From the NCBI RefSeq assembly GCF_001514125.1, contig NZ_KQ948561.1, positions 62,001 through 126,000 on the forward strand: a stretch of DNA of 64,000 bases, in the 5' to 3' direction. The translations under genes were made by a program, and so were the position numbers. The notes beneath the pieces are model-generated. The model did no database searches and was not told the origin of the DNA. It was given only the letters and a program-made list of their open reading frames with translations. This document shows, one piece after another, positions 57,661 through 64,000 of this stretch; position 1 is the first letter of the stretch; every line of letters starts with the position of its first letter. This stretch comes from Streptomyces longwoodensis. Its GTDB lineage: Bacteria; Actinomycetota; Actinomycetes; Streptomycetales; Streptomycetaceae.

Positions 57661-57840
57661 TTTCGGTGCTCCCCCGTGCTCCCCCGTTCTTCCCCTTGCT
57701 GTTCCCCCGTGTTCCCCCCGGTCGCGGTACCGCTCCCCGTACGTCCCCCGTCGGGTCCCCCCGGTACCGCTCCCGTGTTCCCCCGTGTTTCCCCCGTGCG
57801 TTCCCCCGTTGCCGGGCCGGAGCCCGGTGTTTCCCCCGTG
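57661..57840. repeat. Degenerate CCCCCGT repeat tract downstream of sigQ
   Basis: Eight copies of CCCCCGT, mostly as TTCCCCCGTG, occur in about 180 bp between the terminator and the sigQ stop. On the minus strand, which would be read through after sigQ, the tract is rich in runs of ACGGGGG. The spacing is irregular at 9-40 bases. Related CTCCCCCG strings also occur inside sigQ (58381-58430). I see no gene in it; G-runs could form G-quadruplex-like RNA. Confidence 0.65.
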
Positions 57841-57844
57841 ACCT

Positions 57845-58576
57845 TCAGGCGACGAGCTCCCCGAAGGCGTCCTCCTCGTCACGGCCGAAGCTGAGGACCT
57901 CGTCCTCGCGCAGCCGGCGGAGCGACCGCCAGATGCTCGACTTCACCGTGCCGACACTGATGCCGAGGATGTCGGCGATCTCCGGATCGGTGCGGCCCTC
58001 GTAGTAGCGCAGGACCAGCATCGTCCGCTGGGTCTCGGGCAGCCGGGCCAGCGCCTGCCACAGGACGGCGCGCAGCTCGGTGCCGCGCATCGCGTCCGTG
58101 TCGCCGGGCGTCTCCGGCAGTTCCTCGGTCGGGTACTCGTTCAGCTTGCGGCGGCGCCACGCGCTGATGTGCAGGTTCGTCATGGTGCGGCGCAGGTAGC
58201 CCCCGACCGCGGCCTTGTCGCTGATCCGCTCCCAGGCCCGGTAGGTCGAGAACAGCGCGCTCTGCAGCAGGTCCTCGGCCTCGAACCGGTCGCCGGTGAG
58301 GTGGTAGGCGGTGGCGTACAGGGAGGCGCGGCGCTCCTGGACGTAGGCGGTGAACTCCGCCTCCGTCAGGGAGCGGCGCTCCCCCGGTTCCTCCCCGTAC
58401 GCGGCTCCCCCGTGAGCCGCCTGCTCCCCCGCGTCGGCCACGGCCACCAGGGCTGTGTGCTGACGCCCGGCGCCGCGAGCGCACCCCCGCCCGATCGCGA
58501 CGCCGGACTTCTCCCGGTTCACGTCGTGCAGGCGCGTGACCACTGCGCTGGTGCTCATGCCGTGCAGCGTGTTCAT
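57845..58576 (-). CDS. sigQ: ECF-type RNA polymerase sigma factor SigQ
   Basis: The protein is 243 aa. After a variable N-terminus of about 75 residues, region 2 (TAYVQERRASLYATAYHLTGD to SAWRRR) and region 4 (LPETQRTMLVLRYYEGRTDPEIADILG, GTVKSSIWRSLRRL) are intact. It is the SigQ orthologue by its N-terminus STSAVVTRLHDVNREKSG and by its position divergent from afsQ1. In S. coelicolor sigQ opposes afsQ1/Q2 in antibiotic control on glutamate medium. Start ATG 58576 has GGGGG upstream; ATG 58558 is the alternative. Confidence 0.9.
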   Translation of the reverse strand: MNTLHGMSTSAVVTRLHDVNREKSGVAIGRGCARGAGRQHTALVAVADAGEQAAHGGAAYGEEPGERRSLTEAEFTAYVQERRASLYATAYHLTGDRFEAEDLLQSALFSTYRAWERISDKAAVGGYLRRTMTNLHISAWRRRKLNEYPTEELPETPGDTDAMRGTELRAVLWQALARLPETQRTMLVLRYYEGRTDPEIADILGISVGTVKSSIWRSLRRLREDEVLSFGRDEEDAFGELVA

Positions 58577-58683
58577 CTCGCGCCCCCCGTCGTGGACTTC
58601 CGTGGTGTCCGTCTGCTCGGGCGTACGTCCTTGCCCGTGCCGAAAAGCTTGCCGAGGGGACTTCATCGCCGTGTCCGCCGACT

Positions 58684-58699
58684 GTCACAGACCTGTCAC
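58684..58699. promoter_or_regulatory. AfsQ1-type site GTCAC-N6-GTCAC
   Basis: Two direct GTCAC half sites are spaced by six bases (58684-58688 and 58695-58699). This exactly fits the published AfsQ1 consensus GTnAC-n6-GTnAC. The site is 108 bp upstream of the sigQ start and 141 bp upstream of afsQ1, in their shared gap. It predicts direct AfsQ1 control of sigQ and perhaps its own operon. Confidence 0.75.
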
Positions 58700-58839
58700 A
58701 GGGGCCGGTCCGGGCCGTCAAACCGCGTGTCGCGGTGACGGCCTCACGGAGAGGACGGACGCGCGGGGCGGCGGGGCGGTTGCGAGTCCGGCGGCCCCAC
58801 AGGTCGAACAGAAGCCCCCGCATGGGCCAGAATGAGCCC

Positions 58840-59517
58840 GTGCCTTCCCTGTTGCTGATCGAGGACGACGACGCCATCCGTACGGCCCTGGAGCTCTCCC
58901 TGACGCGCCAGGGACACCGGGTGGCCACCGCTGCCAGCGGTGAGGACGGTCTGAAGCTGCTGCGCGAGCAGCGGCCGGATCTCATCGTGCTGGACGTCAT
59001 GCTGCCCGGCATCGACGGCTTCGAGGTGTGCCGGCGCATCCGGCGCACCGACCAGCTGCCGATCATCCTGCTGACCGCGCGCAGCGACGACATCGACGTC
59101 GTCGTCGGCCTGGAGTCCGGGGCGGACGACTACGTCGTCAAGCCCGTGCAGGGCCGGGTGCTCGACGCCCGGATCCGGGCGGTGCTGCGCCGCGGGGAGC
59201 GCGAGTCGAACGACGCGGCGAGCTTCGGCAGCCTGGTCATCGACCGGGCCGCCATGACCGTCACCAAGAACGGCGAGGACCTCCAGCTGACGCCGACCGA
59301 GCTGCGGCTGCTGCTGGAGCTGAGCCGCCGTCCCGGACAGGCGCTGTCCCGGCAGCAGTTGCTGCGGCTGGTGTGGGAGCACGACTACCTCGGTGACTCG
59401 CGCCTGGTGGACGCCTGCGTCCAGCGGCTGCGCGCCAAGGTCGAGGACGTGCCCTCGTCACCGACCCTGATCCGCACGGTCCGGGGTGTCGGCTACCGCC
59501 TGGACGCGCCTCAGTGA
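58840..59517 (+). CDS. afsQ1: Two-component response regulator AfsQ1
   Basis: The protein is 225 aa, the length of S. coelicolor AfsQ1. The receiver has acidic pocket EDDD (8-11), phospho-acceptor Asp52 in LIVLDVMLPG, and Lys in VVKPVQGR. The C-terminal winged helix is OmpR/PhoB type (LQLTPTELRLLLELSRRPG and GDSRLVDACVQRLRAKVE). It activates actII-ORF4, redZ and cdaR under nitrogen stress in S. coelicolor. GTG 58840 may be leaderless behind CAGAAT (58828-58833). The stop overlaps afsQ2. Confidence 0.95.
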   Translation: MPSLLLIEDDDAIRTALELSLTRQGHRVATAASGEDGLKLLREQRPDLIVLDVMLPGIDGFEVCRRIRRTDQLPIILLTARSDDIDVVVGLESGADDYVVKPVQGRVLDARIRAVLRRGERESNDAASFGSLVIDRAAMTVTKNGEDLQLTPTELRLLLELSRRPGQALSRQQLLRLVWEHDYLGDSRLVDACVQRLRAKVEDVPSSPTLIRTVRGVGYRLDAPQ

Positions 59518-61166
59518 CACGCACGCACGGGGGGTTCCGCGGCTGGGCCGCGGATCGTACGGGACACCTGACACGACTGCGCTTCACCAGCCTGCGCCTG
59601 CGGCTCGTCGTGGTGTTCGGGCTGGTCGCCCTCACCGCCGCCGTCTCGGCGTCCGGCATCGCCTACTGGCTCAACCGCGAGGCGGTGCTCACCCGCACCC
59701 AGGGCGCGGTGCTGCGCGACTTCCAGCAGGAGATGCAGAACCGCGCCGGGGCCCTGCCCGCCCACCCCGAGCAGGACGAACTCCAGCACACCGCGGGGCA
59801 GATGGCGAACAGCAGCCAGCGCTTCAGCGTGCTGCTCGTCGCCACCGGCACCGACGGGCGGACGGTCTACGGCAACTCCGGCGGGCTGAGCGGGTTCTCG
59901 CTGGACGACGTGCCGGCGTCGCTGCGCACGGCGGTGAACAAGCAGCAGCCGCTCACCGGCGGCAACAAGTCGCCGTACCACCTGTACTGGCAGCGGGTCG
60001 TCGACCACGGCACGCCGTACCTGGTCGCGGGCACGCGGGTGATCGGCGGCGGACCGACCGGCTACCTGCGCAAGTCGCTGGAGCCCGAGGCGAAGGACCT
60101 CAACTCGCTGGCCTGGTCGCTGGGGATCGCCACCGGGCTGGCGCTGATCGGCGCCGCGCTGCTCGCGCAGGCCGCCGCCACGACCGTGCTGAAGCCGGTG
60201 CACCGGCTGGGCGTCGCCGCCCGGCGGCTCGGCGAGGGCCGGCTCGACACCCGGCTGCGGGTGTCCGGCACCGACGAACTCGCCGATCTGTCGCGGACGT
60301 TCAACAACGCCGCCGAGGCACTGGAGAAGCGGGTCGCCGACATGGCCGCCCGCGACGAGGCGTCCCGGCGCTTCGTCGCCGACATGAGCCACGAGCTGCG
60401 CACCCCGCTCACCGCCATCACCGCCGTCACCGAGGTGCTGGAGGAGGAGCTGGAGGCCGAGACCGGCAGCATGGACCCGATGATCGAGCCGGCCGTGCGG
60501 CTGGTGGTCAGCGAGACCCGGCGGCTGAACGACCTGGTGGAGAACCTGATGGAGGTCACCCGCTTCGACGCGGGCACCGCCCGGCTGGTGCTCGACGACG
60601 TGGACGTGGCCGACCAGATCACCGCCTGCATCGACGCCCGCGCCTGGCTCGACGCGGTGGAACTGGACGCCGCGCGCGGCATCCACGCCCGCCTCGACCC
60701 GCGCCGCCTGGACGTCATCCTCGCCAACCTCATCGGCAACGCCCTCAAGCACGGCGGCTCGCCGGTGCGGGTGTCGGTCCGCGCGGAGCGCTCCGGCGCG
60801 CCGGGGACGGAGGCCGGTGCCGAAGATGCCGGTGACGGCGGTGAGGAGTCCGTGGTGATCGCCGTGCGCGACCACGGGCCCGGCATCCCCGAGGACGTCC
60901 TGCCGCACGTCTTCGACCGGTTCTACAAGGCCAGCGCCTCCCGGCCCCGGTCGGAGGGCAGCGGCCTCGGCCTGTCCATCGCGCAGGAGAACGCGCACAT
61001 CCACGGCGGTGCCATCACCGCCGCCAACTGCCCCGAGGGCGGCGCCGTGTTCACGCTGCGGCTGCCGCGGGACGCCTCGGACCTGGCCGAGCAGCCGGGC
61101 GAGCGCGCGGGCGCGGTCCAGGTCACGGGCCAGGGCACCGGCCTGGGCCAGGAGGACGCCCGATGA
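59514..61166 (+). CDS. afsQ2: Sensor histidine kinase AfsQ2
   Basis: The protein is 550 aa with a GTG start overlapping the afsQ1 stop. Span 1 (LRLVVVFGLVALTAAVSASG, about 29-49), an external sensor of about 140 residues, and span 2 (SLGIATGLALIGAALLAQA) precede a HAMP domain. The H-box MSHELRTPL holds His293. The ATPase domain has N-box LANLIGNALKHGG and G-boxes DHGPGIPED and SGLGLSIAQ. An acidic insert (GAPGTEAGAEDAGDGGEES) sits in the ATPase. It phosphorylates AfsQ1. The signal is unknown. Confidence 0.94.
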   Translation: MTRTHGGFRGWAADRTGHLTRLRFTSLRLRLVVVFGLVALTAAVSASGIAYWLNREAVLTRTQGAVLRDFQQEMQNRAGALPAHPEQDELQHTAGQMANSSQRFSVLLVATGTDGRTVYGNSGGLSGFSLDDVPASLRTAVNKQQPLTGGNKSPYHLYWQRVVDHGTPYLVAGTRVIGGGPTGYLRKSLEPEAKDLNSLAWSLGIATGLALIGAALLAQAAATTVLKPVHRLGVAARRLGEGRLDTRLRVSGTDELADLSRTFNNAAEALEKRVADMAARDEASRRFVADMSHELRTPLTAITAVTEVLEEELEAETGSMDPMIEPAVRLVVSETRRLNDLVENLMEVTRFDAGTARLVLDDVDVADQITACIDARAWLDAVELDAARGIHARLDPRRLDVILANLIGNALKHGGSPVRVSVRAERSGAPGTEAGAEDAGDGGEESVVIAVRDHGPGIPEDVLPHVFDRFYKASASRPRSEGSGLGLSIAQENAHIHGGAITAANCPEGGAVFTLRLPRDASDLAEQPGERAGAVQVTGQGTGLGQEDAR

Positions 61167-61774
61167 CCGTACGCCGACTGCCGGGCCTGCTGGCGCTGCC
61201 CGTCCTCGCCGCGCTGCTCGCCGGGTGCGGGATCCGGTCCACCGAGGTGCCGACCGACTTCGGGCCCGCGCCGTCCCGGGTGCGCTGCTCGCTCGCCGAC
61301 CCCGGCCGGGCCACGCAGAGCGGCACGGGCGTGCCCGTGCAGGTGTTCCTGCTGTGCGGGTCGTCGCTGGTGGCCGTCGACCGGTCGGTGCCGGTGCCGG
61401 ACGGCGCGGCCGGCGCCGAGCGGCGGGTGCTGGTGGCGCAGGGCCTGCTCGACCAGCTGGCGCAGTCGCCGTCGGCGGCCGAGAAGGAGGCCGGGTACAC
61501 CACCGACGTGCGCGGCGGGGTGACGGTGAGCGGCCCGGGCCCGGACGACCCGGACGACGCGCTGCGGCTGTCCGCGGCCCCCGGCTCGCTCACGTCGTAC
61601 GCCCTCGCGCAGGTGGTGTGCACGCTGTCCGACTCGGCGGCCACCGAGGGCGACGGCTCGGTGGTCCTCGGCGGTCCGGGGACGCAGCCGCCGCGCCGCT
61701 ACGCCTGCACCTCCGGGGTGCGCAACCGCCCCGGCAGCAGCGAACCGCCGTCCTCCGAGGTCACCGGCGGCTGA
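61163..61774 (+). CDS. Lipoprotein of the afsQ operon
   Basis: The protein is 203 aa. The signal peptide ends in lipobox LLAGC near residue 22. The mature part has cysteines in RVRCSLAD, FLLCGSSL, VVCTLSD and YACTSG, allowing two disulphides. Its ATG overlaps the afsQ2 stop as ATGA, so it is translated with the kinase. An external lipoprotein coupled to a sensor kinase could modulate signal detection. I see no known enzyme domain. Confidence 0.85.
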   Translation: MTVRRLPGLLALPVLAALLAGCGIRSTEVPTDFGPAPSRVRCSLADPGRATQSGTGVPVQVFLLCGSSLVAVDRSVPVPDGAAGAERRVLVAQGLLDQLAQSPSAAEKEAGYTTDVRGGVTVSGPGPDDPDDALRLSAAPGSLTSYALAQVVCTLSDSAATEGDGSVVLGGPGTQPPRRYACTSGVRNRPGSSEPPSSEVTGG

Positions 61775-61853
61775 ACGGCCGGGGCACCCGCGGCCGGAGG
61801 GCGCGGGGTCCCGGATGTGGCGCACGCCTCGTCCGCCGGTTCGGGGGTGGTCC

Positions 61854-61882
61854 GGAACCGATCGTCCCGCGGCGGGCGTCTA
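61854..61882 (+). promoter_or_regulatory. ECF (SigE-type) promoter of vanZ-like gene
   Basis: GGAACC (61854-61859) and CGTCTA (61877-61882) are spaced by 17 bases, close to the SigE-type pattern GGAACC-N16-CGTCnnA. The start point would be at or next to the GTG at 61890, giving a leaderless transcript. It fits cell-envelope stress control. Confidence 0.6.
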
Positions 61883-61889
61883 GTCGGTC

Positions 61890-62441
61890 GTGCAGCGTCA
61901 AGGCTCCATCGGCGGCAGCGCCGCGTACCGCATCCGTGTGGCCGGGGGTGTTCTCCTGGCCGCACACCTCGCGTTCGTCGCCTGGTACGCGCTGCGTCCG
62001 CTGGACGTCCCGTGGGTCATGCCCACGAACCTGCACCCGCTCGCCGGCATCCGTGCCGACCTCGCGCTCGGCTGGCCGCAGGCGGCCCGCCGCATCGGCA
62101 CCGGGCTCGGGCTGCTCGCCCCGCTGGGCGTCCTGCTGCCGCTGGTGCACGGCCGGTCCGTCGTCTCCCCGCTCGCCTCGCTGGTCCGCACGGTGCTGGC
62201 GGGCGCCCTGCTGTCGCTGGTCATCGAGCTGCTCCAGACGGGCGTGCCGGGCCAGGTGGTCGACGTGGACTCGCTGCTGCTCAATACGGCCGGGGTGGGG
62301 CTCGCCCACGCCCTCGTCGTCCCCGCGGTCCGCACCCGGCTCCGTCGCAGGGCGGACCTCCGGCTGCTGCGGGCCCCCCGCCAGGAGGAACCGGCTCAGG
62401 GTCGCACCCCGACGATTCCCAGGGTCGGGATCGCCCCGTAG
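61890..62441 (+). CDS. VanZ-family membrane protein
   Basis: The protein is 183 aa with a GTG start and about five spans. VanZ features include WYALRPLDVPWVMPTNLHPLAG, LGVLLPLVHGRS, and the conserved SLVIELLQTGVPGQVVDVDSLLLNTAGV (key IELLQTG and DVDSLLLN). VanZ proteins confer low-level teicoplanin resistance in enterococci, by an unknown mechanism. An ECF-type promoter immediately upstream supports an envelope-stress role here. Confidence 0.88.
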   Translation: MQRQGSIGGSAAYRIRVAGGVLLAAHLAFVAWYALRPLDVPWVMPTNLHPLAGIRADLALGWPQAARRIGTGLGLLAPLGVLLPLVHGRSVVSPLASLVRTVLAGALLSLVIELLQTGVPGQVVDVDSLLLNTAGVGLAHALVVPAVRTRLRRRADLRLLRAPRQEEPAQGRTPTIPRVGIAP

Positions 62442-62538
62442 AGCGACGCTCGGGCGGATTCGTCCCCCTACCGTGGAAGGCACAGTCGAGGGGCCACCGG
62501 GGCCGCCTGCGACGGACGCCCACGAAGGAGCCGCTGCC

Positions 62539-62739
62539 ATGTCCAGCCTCGCCCGACCCACCCACGGACGCGTGATCGGCGGCGTGTGCGCCGCGCTGGC
62601 CCGGCGGTTCGGCACGTCCGCCACGACGATGCGCGTGATCTTCCTGGTGTCCTGCCTGCTGCCGGGACCCCAGTTCCTGCTCTACCTGGCGCTGTGGGCG
62701 CTGCTGCCCTCGGAGGACAAGGCCCGCACCGCCTGGTGA
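62539..62739 (+). CDS. PspC-domain protein
   Basis: The protein is 66 aa, consisting of little more than one PspC domain. GRVIGGVCAALARRFG is its signature, followed by one membrane span (VIFLVSCLLPGPQFLLYLALWALLP) that may fold as a hairpin. GAAGGAG lies eight bases before the ATG. In other bacteria PspC senses envelope stress and anchors PspA. No pspA is visible here. It follows the VanZ gene by 97 bases. Confidence 0.85.
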   Translation: MSSLARPTHGRVIGGVCAALARRFGTSATTMRVIFLVSCLLPGPQFLLYLALWALLPSEDKARTAW

Positions 62740-62782
62740 CCCGGCCGGCGCGCCGCCGGCCGCCGGGGAGTGTCCGTACCAA

Positions 62783-62826
62783 CGCCGTCGGGGCGCACCG
62801 GAGTCGACCGGTGCGCCCCGACGGCG
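62783..62826. terminator. Bidirectional terminator with a perfect 19-bp stem
   Basis: Bases 62783-62801 pair perfectly with 62808-62826 around AGTCGA. It separates the PspC gene from the convergent secreted-protein gene by only 11 bases from the latter's stop. Confidence 0.88.
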
Positions 62827-62837
62827 TGCGGGCGGGC

Positions 62838-63194
62838 TCAGCCCAGCGGGACCCCGTTCACGGGCAGGCCGTGCGTCGGCAGGCCCTGCACCGGCAGGCC
62901 GCCGAGGAGGCCGGCGACCGGCTTGGTCGGGCCCTCGGCGACGAGGCGCTCCGCGATCGGCTGGACGGCGGTCAGGCCGTGGCCGACCGCCGGCTGGGCC
63001 TGCTTCAGCGCCTGGCCGGCCCCCGGCAGCGCCTGGGCGACGGTCTCCGCCGGCAGCGTCCGGGTCACGCCGTCCAGGGTCTGGGCGGCGTCCGGCAGGG
63101 CGGCGGGGGCGGCGTTCGCCGCACCGGCGCCGGCGGCGGCGAAGGCGGCACCGAGGGTGGCGACGCCGAGGGTCTTGGCAGCAGACTGCTTCAT
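62838..63194 (-). CDS. Small secreted protein with GLPxx repeats
   Basis: The protein is 118 aa. The signal peptide AKTLGVATLGAAFAAAGAGAANAAP is cleaved near residue 30 (ANA-AP). The mature part is about 90 residues and ends in four near-copies of a five-residue unit: GLPVQ GLPTH GLPVN GVPLG. Composition is like the secreted protein at 56289, and the two may be distant relatives. GAGGA lies upstream of ATG 63194. Function unknown. Confidence 0.75.
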   Translation of the reverse strand: MKQSAAKTLGVATLGAAFAAAGAGAANAAPAALPDAAQTLDGVTRTLPAETVAQALPGAGQALKQAQPAVGHGLTAVQPIAERLVAEGPTKPVAGLLGGLPVQGLPTHGLPVNGVPLG

Positions 63195-63277
63195 GAATGC
63201 GTCCTCGAATGGGATACGGGGAACCGAGCGGTCCACGACCGTAAACATGCCCGGGTGCCCACCGCAAACATCGAAAT

Positions 63278-63304
63278 GCGGACGGATGGTGAAGCCCCGT
63301 CCGC
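63278..63304 (-). terminator. Hairpin downstream of adenosine deaminase gene
   Basis: An 8-bp stem (63278-63285 with 63297-63304) lies about 25 bases past the deaminase stop on the minus strand. The rest of the 63195-63329 gap holds the promoter of the secreted-protein gene. Confidence 0.5.
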
Positions 63305-63329
63305 GCTCCGCGCCGCAATACCGCCCCTA

Positions 63330-64000
63330 TCAGCCCTCCAGACCGGAAGAATCCCTGGTCGAAGCGGTCTGCTGGAACAGCCATTCGGATTTCAGCTCGG
63401 CATATCCCGACTTGATCACGTCATTGATCATGGCCAGTCGTTCATCGAAAGGAATGAACGCTGATTTCATCGCATTGACGGAGAACCATTGCAGGTCGTC
63501 GAGCGTGTAGCCGAATGCGTCGACCAGGTGCTCGAATTCCCGGCTCATGCTGGTGCCGGACATCAGCCGGTTGTCGGTGTTGACGGTGGCCCGGAAGTGC
63601 AGCCGCCGCAGCAGCCCGATCGGGTGCTCCTCGTACGAGGAGGCCGCCCCGGTCTGGAGGTTGGAACTGGGGCACAGCTCCAGCGGGACCCGCTTGTCGC
63701 GCACGTACGACGCGAGCCGCCCGAGCTTCACGGTGCCGTCCCCGGCGACCTCGATGTCGTCGATGATGCGCACCCCGTGCCCGAGCCGGTCGGCACCGCA
63801 CCACTGGAGCGCCTGCCAGATGGACGGCAGCCCGAACGCCTCGCCGGCGTGGATGGTGAAGTGGTTGTTCTCCCGCTTCAGGAACTCGAAGGCGTCCAGG
63901 TGCCGGGTCGGCGGGTGGCCGGCCTCGGCGCCCGCGATGTCGAAGCCGACGACGCCCACGTCCCGGTAGCGGTTGGCGAGTTCGGCGATCTCCAGGGAGC
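63330..64000 (-). CDS. add: Adenosine deaminase, C-terminal fragment
   Basis: This is the last 222 or so codons of a gene running off the right edge. [10 protein letters not shown] holds the catalytic Glu region, DRLGHGVRI the zinc-site His, and [10 protein letters not shown] the metal-binding Asp. The fold is the amidohydrolase barrel of adenosine deaminase, converting adenosine to inosine. Inosine can then feed PunA encoded at 47943. The N-terminal HxH zinc motif lies beyond the edge. Confidence 0.9.
   Translation of the reverse strand, partial: SLEIAELANRYRDVGVVGFDIAGAEAGHPPTRHLDAFEFLKRENNHFTIHAGEAFGLPSIWQALQWCGADRLGHGVRIIDDIEVAGDGTVKLGRLASYVRDKRVPLELCPSSNLQTGAASSYEEHPIGLLRRLHFRATVNTDNRLMSGTSMSREFEHLVDAFGYTLDDLQWFSVNAMKSAFIPFDERLAMINDVIKSGYAELKSEWLFQQTASTRDSSGLEG

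Overview
The window is chromosomal DNA from a Streptomyces-type actinomycete. It has very high GC with strongly G/C-biased third codon positions, many GTG starts and coupled ATGA/GTGA overlaps. Markers include a mycothiol conjugate amidase, acyl-CoA carboxylase with an epsilon subunit, a sortase-E type LAxTG protein, and the sigQ-afsQ1-afsQ2 locus. From memory, the gene order resembles the conserved core of the S. coelicolor chromosome around SCO4980-SCO4900. Both ends are cut inside genes: pckG on the left, an adenosine deaminase on the right. I see no tRNA, rRNA, CRISPR array, prophage or complete insertion sequence.

Layout. 1-6.6 kb: pckG fragment, hemolysin III-type membrane protein behind a perfect dyad, a DHA2 exporter with its TetR regulator, a Mut7-C protein and a thioredoxin-fold DUF255 protein. 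6.7-12.4 kb: a large NB-ARC/TPR protein, mca, DUF4307, and greA preceded by a coupled 18-codon leader ORF. 12.4-23.5 kb: a Drr-like ABC exporter, ilvA, a MarR regulator, a divergent sigma-like protein overlapping a one-span membrane protein, metB, msrA, an S51-like protein, and an alcohol dehydrogenase divergent from an XRE regulator. 23.6-28 kb: a coiled-coil/Mrr-nuclease/TerD fusion, then a MacB-like ABC pair. 28-35 kb: L,D-transpeptidase, LADTG surface protein, lipoprotein, hutH, GAF-GGDEF protein, enoyl-CoA hydratase. 35.4-44.6 kb: a Pro/Ala/Thr-rich membrane protein gene carrying a 195-bp MITE-like insertion, adenylate cyclase, birA, pccB-pccE, a 42-codon membrane protein, maf and accA. 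44.7-56.2 kb: DeoR regulator, NAD(P)H-quinone dehydrogenase, then a nucleoside salvage block (punA, phosphohexo/pentomutase, deoC, two overlapping aldehyde dehydrogenases). 56.3-64 kb: small secreted proteins, a uridine kinase-like gene, sigQ, afsQ1-afsQ2-lipoprotein, VanZ, PspC and add.

Genes that work together. BirA biotinylates AccA, which pairs with PccB/PccE to make carboxylated acyl-CoAs. PunA, the mutase, DeoC and the aldehyde dehydrogenases form a plausible route from purine (deoxy)nucleosides through (deoxy)ribose phosphates and acetaldehyde to acetate. punA and deoC share the same 12-bp palindrome inside their promoters. AfsQ1/AfsQ2 is a response regulator/sensor pair whose known recognition pattern appears between afsQ1 and sigQ.

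The most interesting items are the Mrr-TerD fusion, the in-frame structured MITE-like element, the coupled leader ORF of greA, the shared punA/deoC operator, the overlapping and catalytically incomplete second aldehyde dehydrogenase, and the degenerate sigma factor with its overlapping membrane partner. All functional statements are read from sequence and family knowledge; no searches were run.
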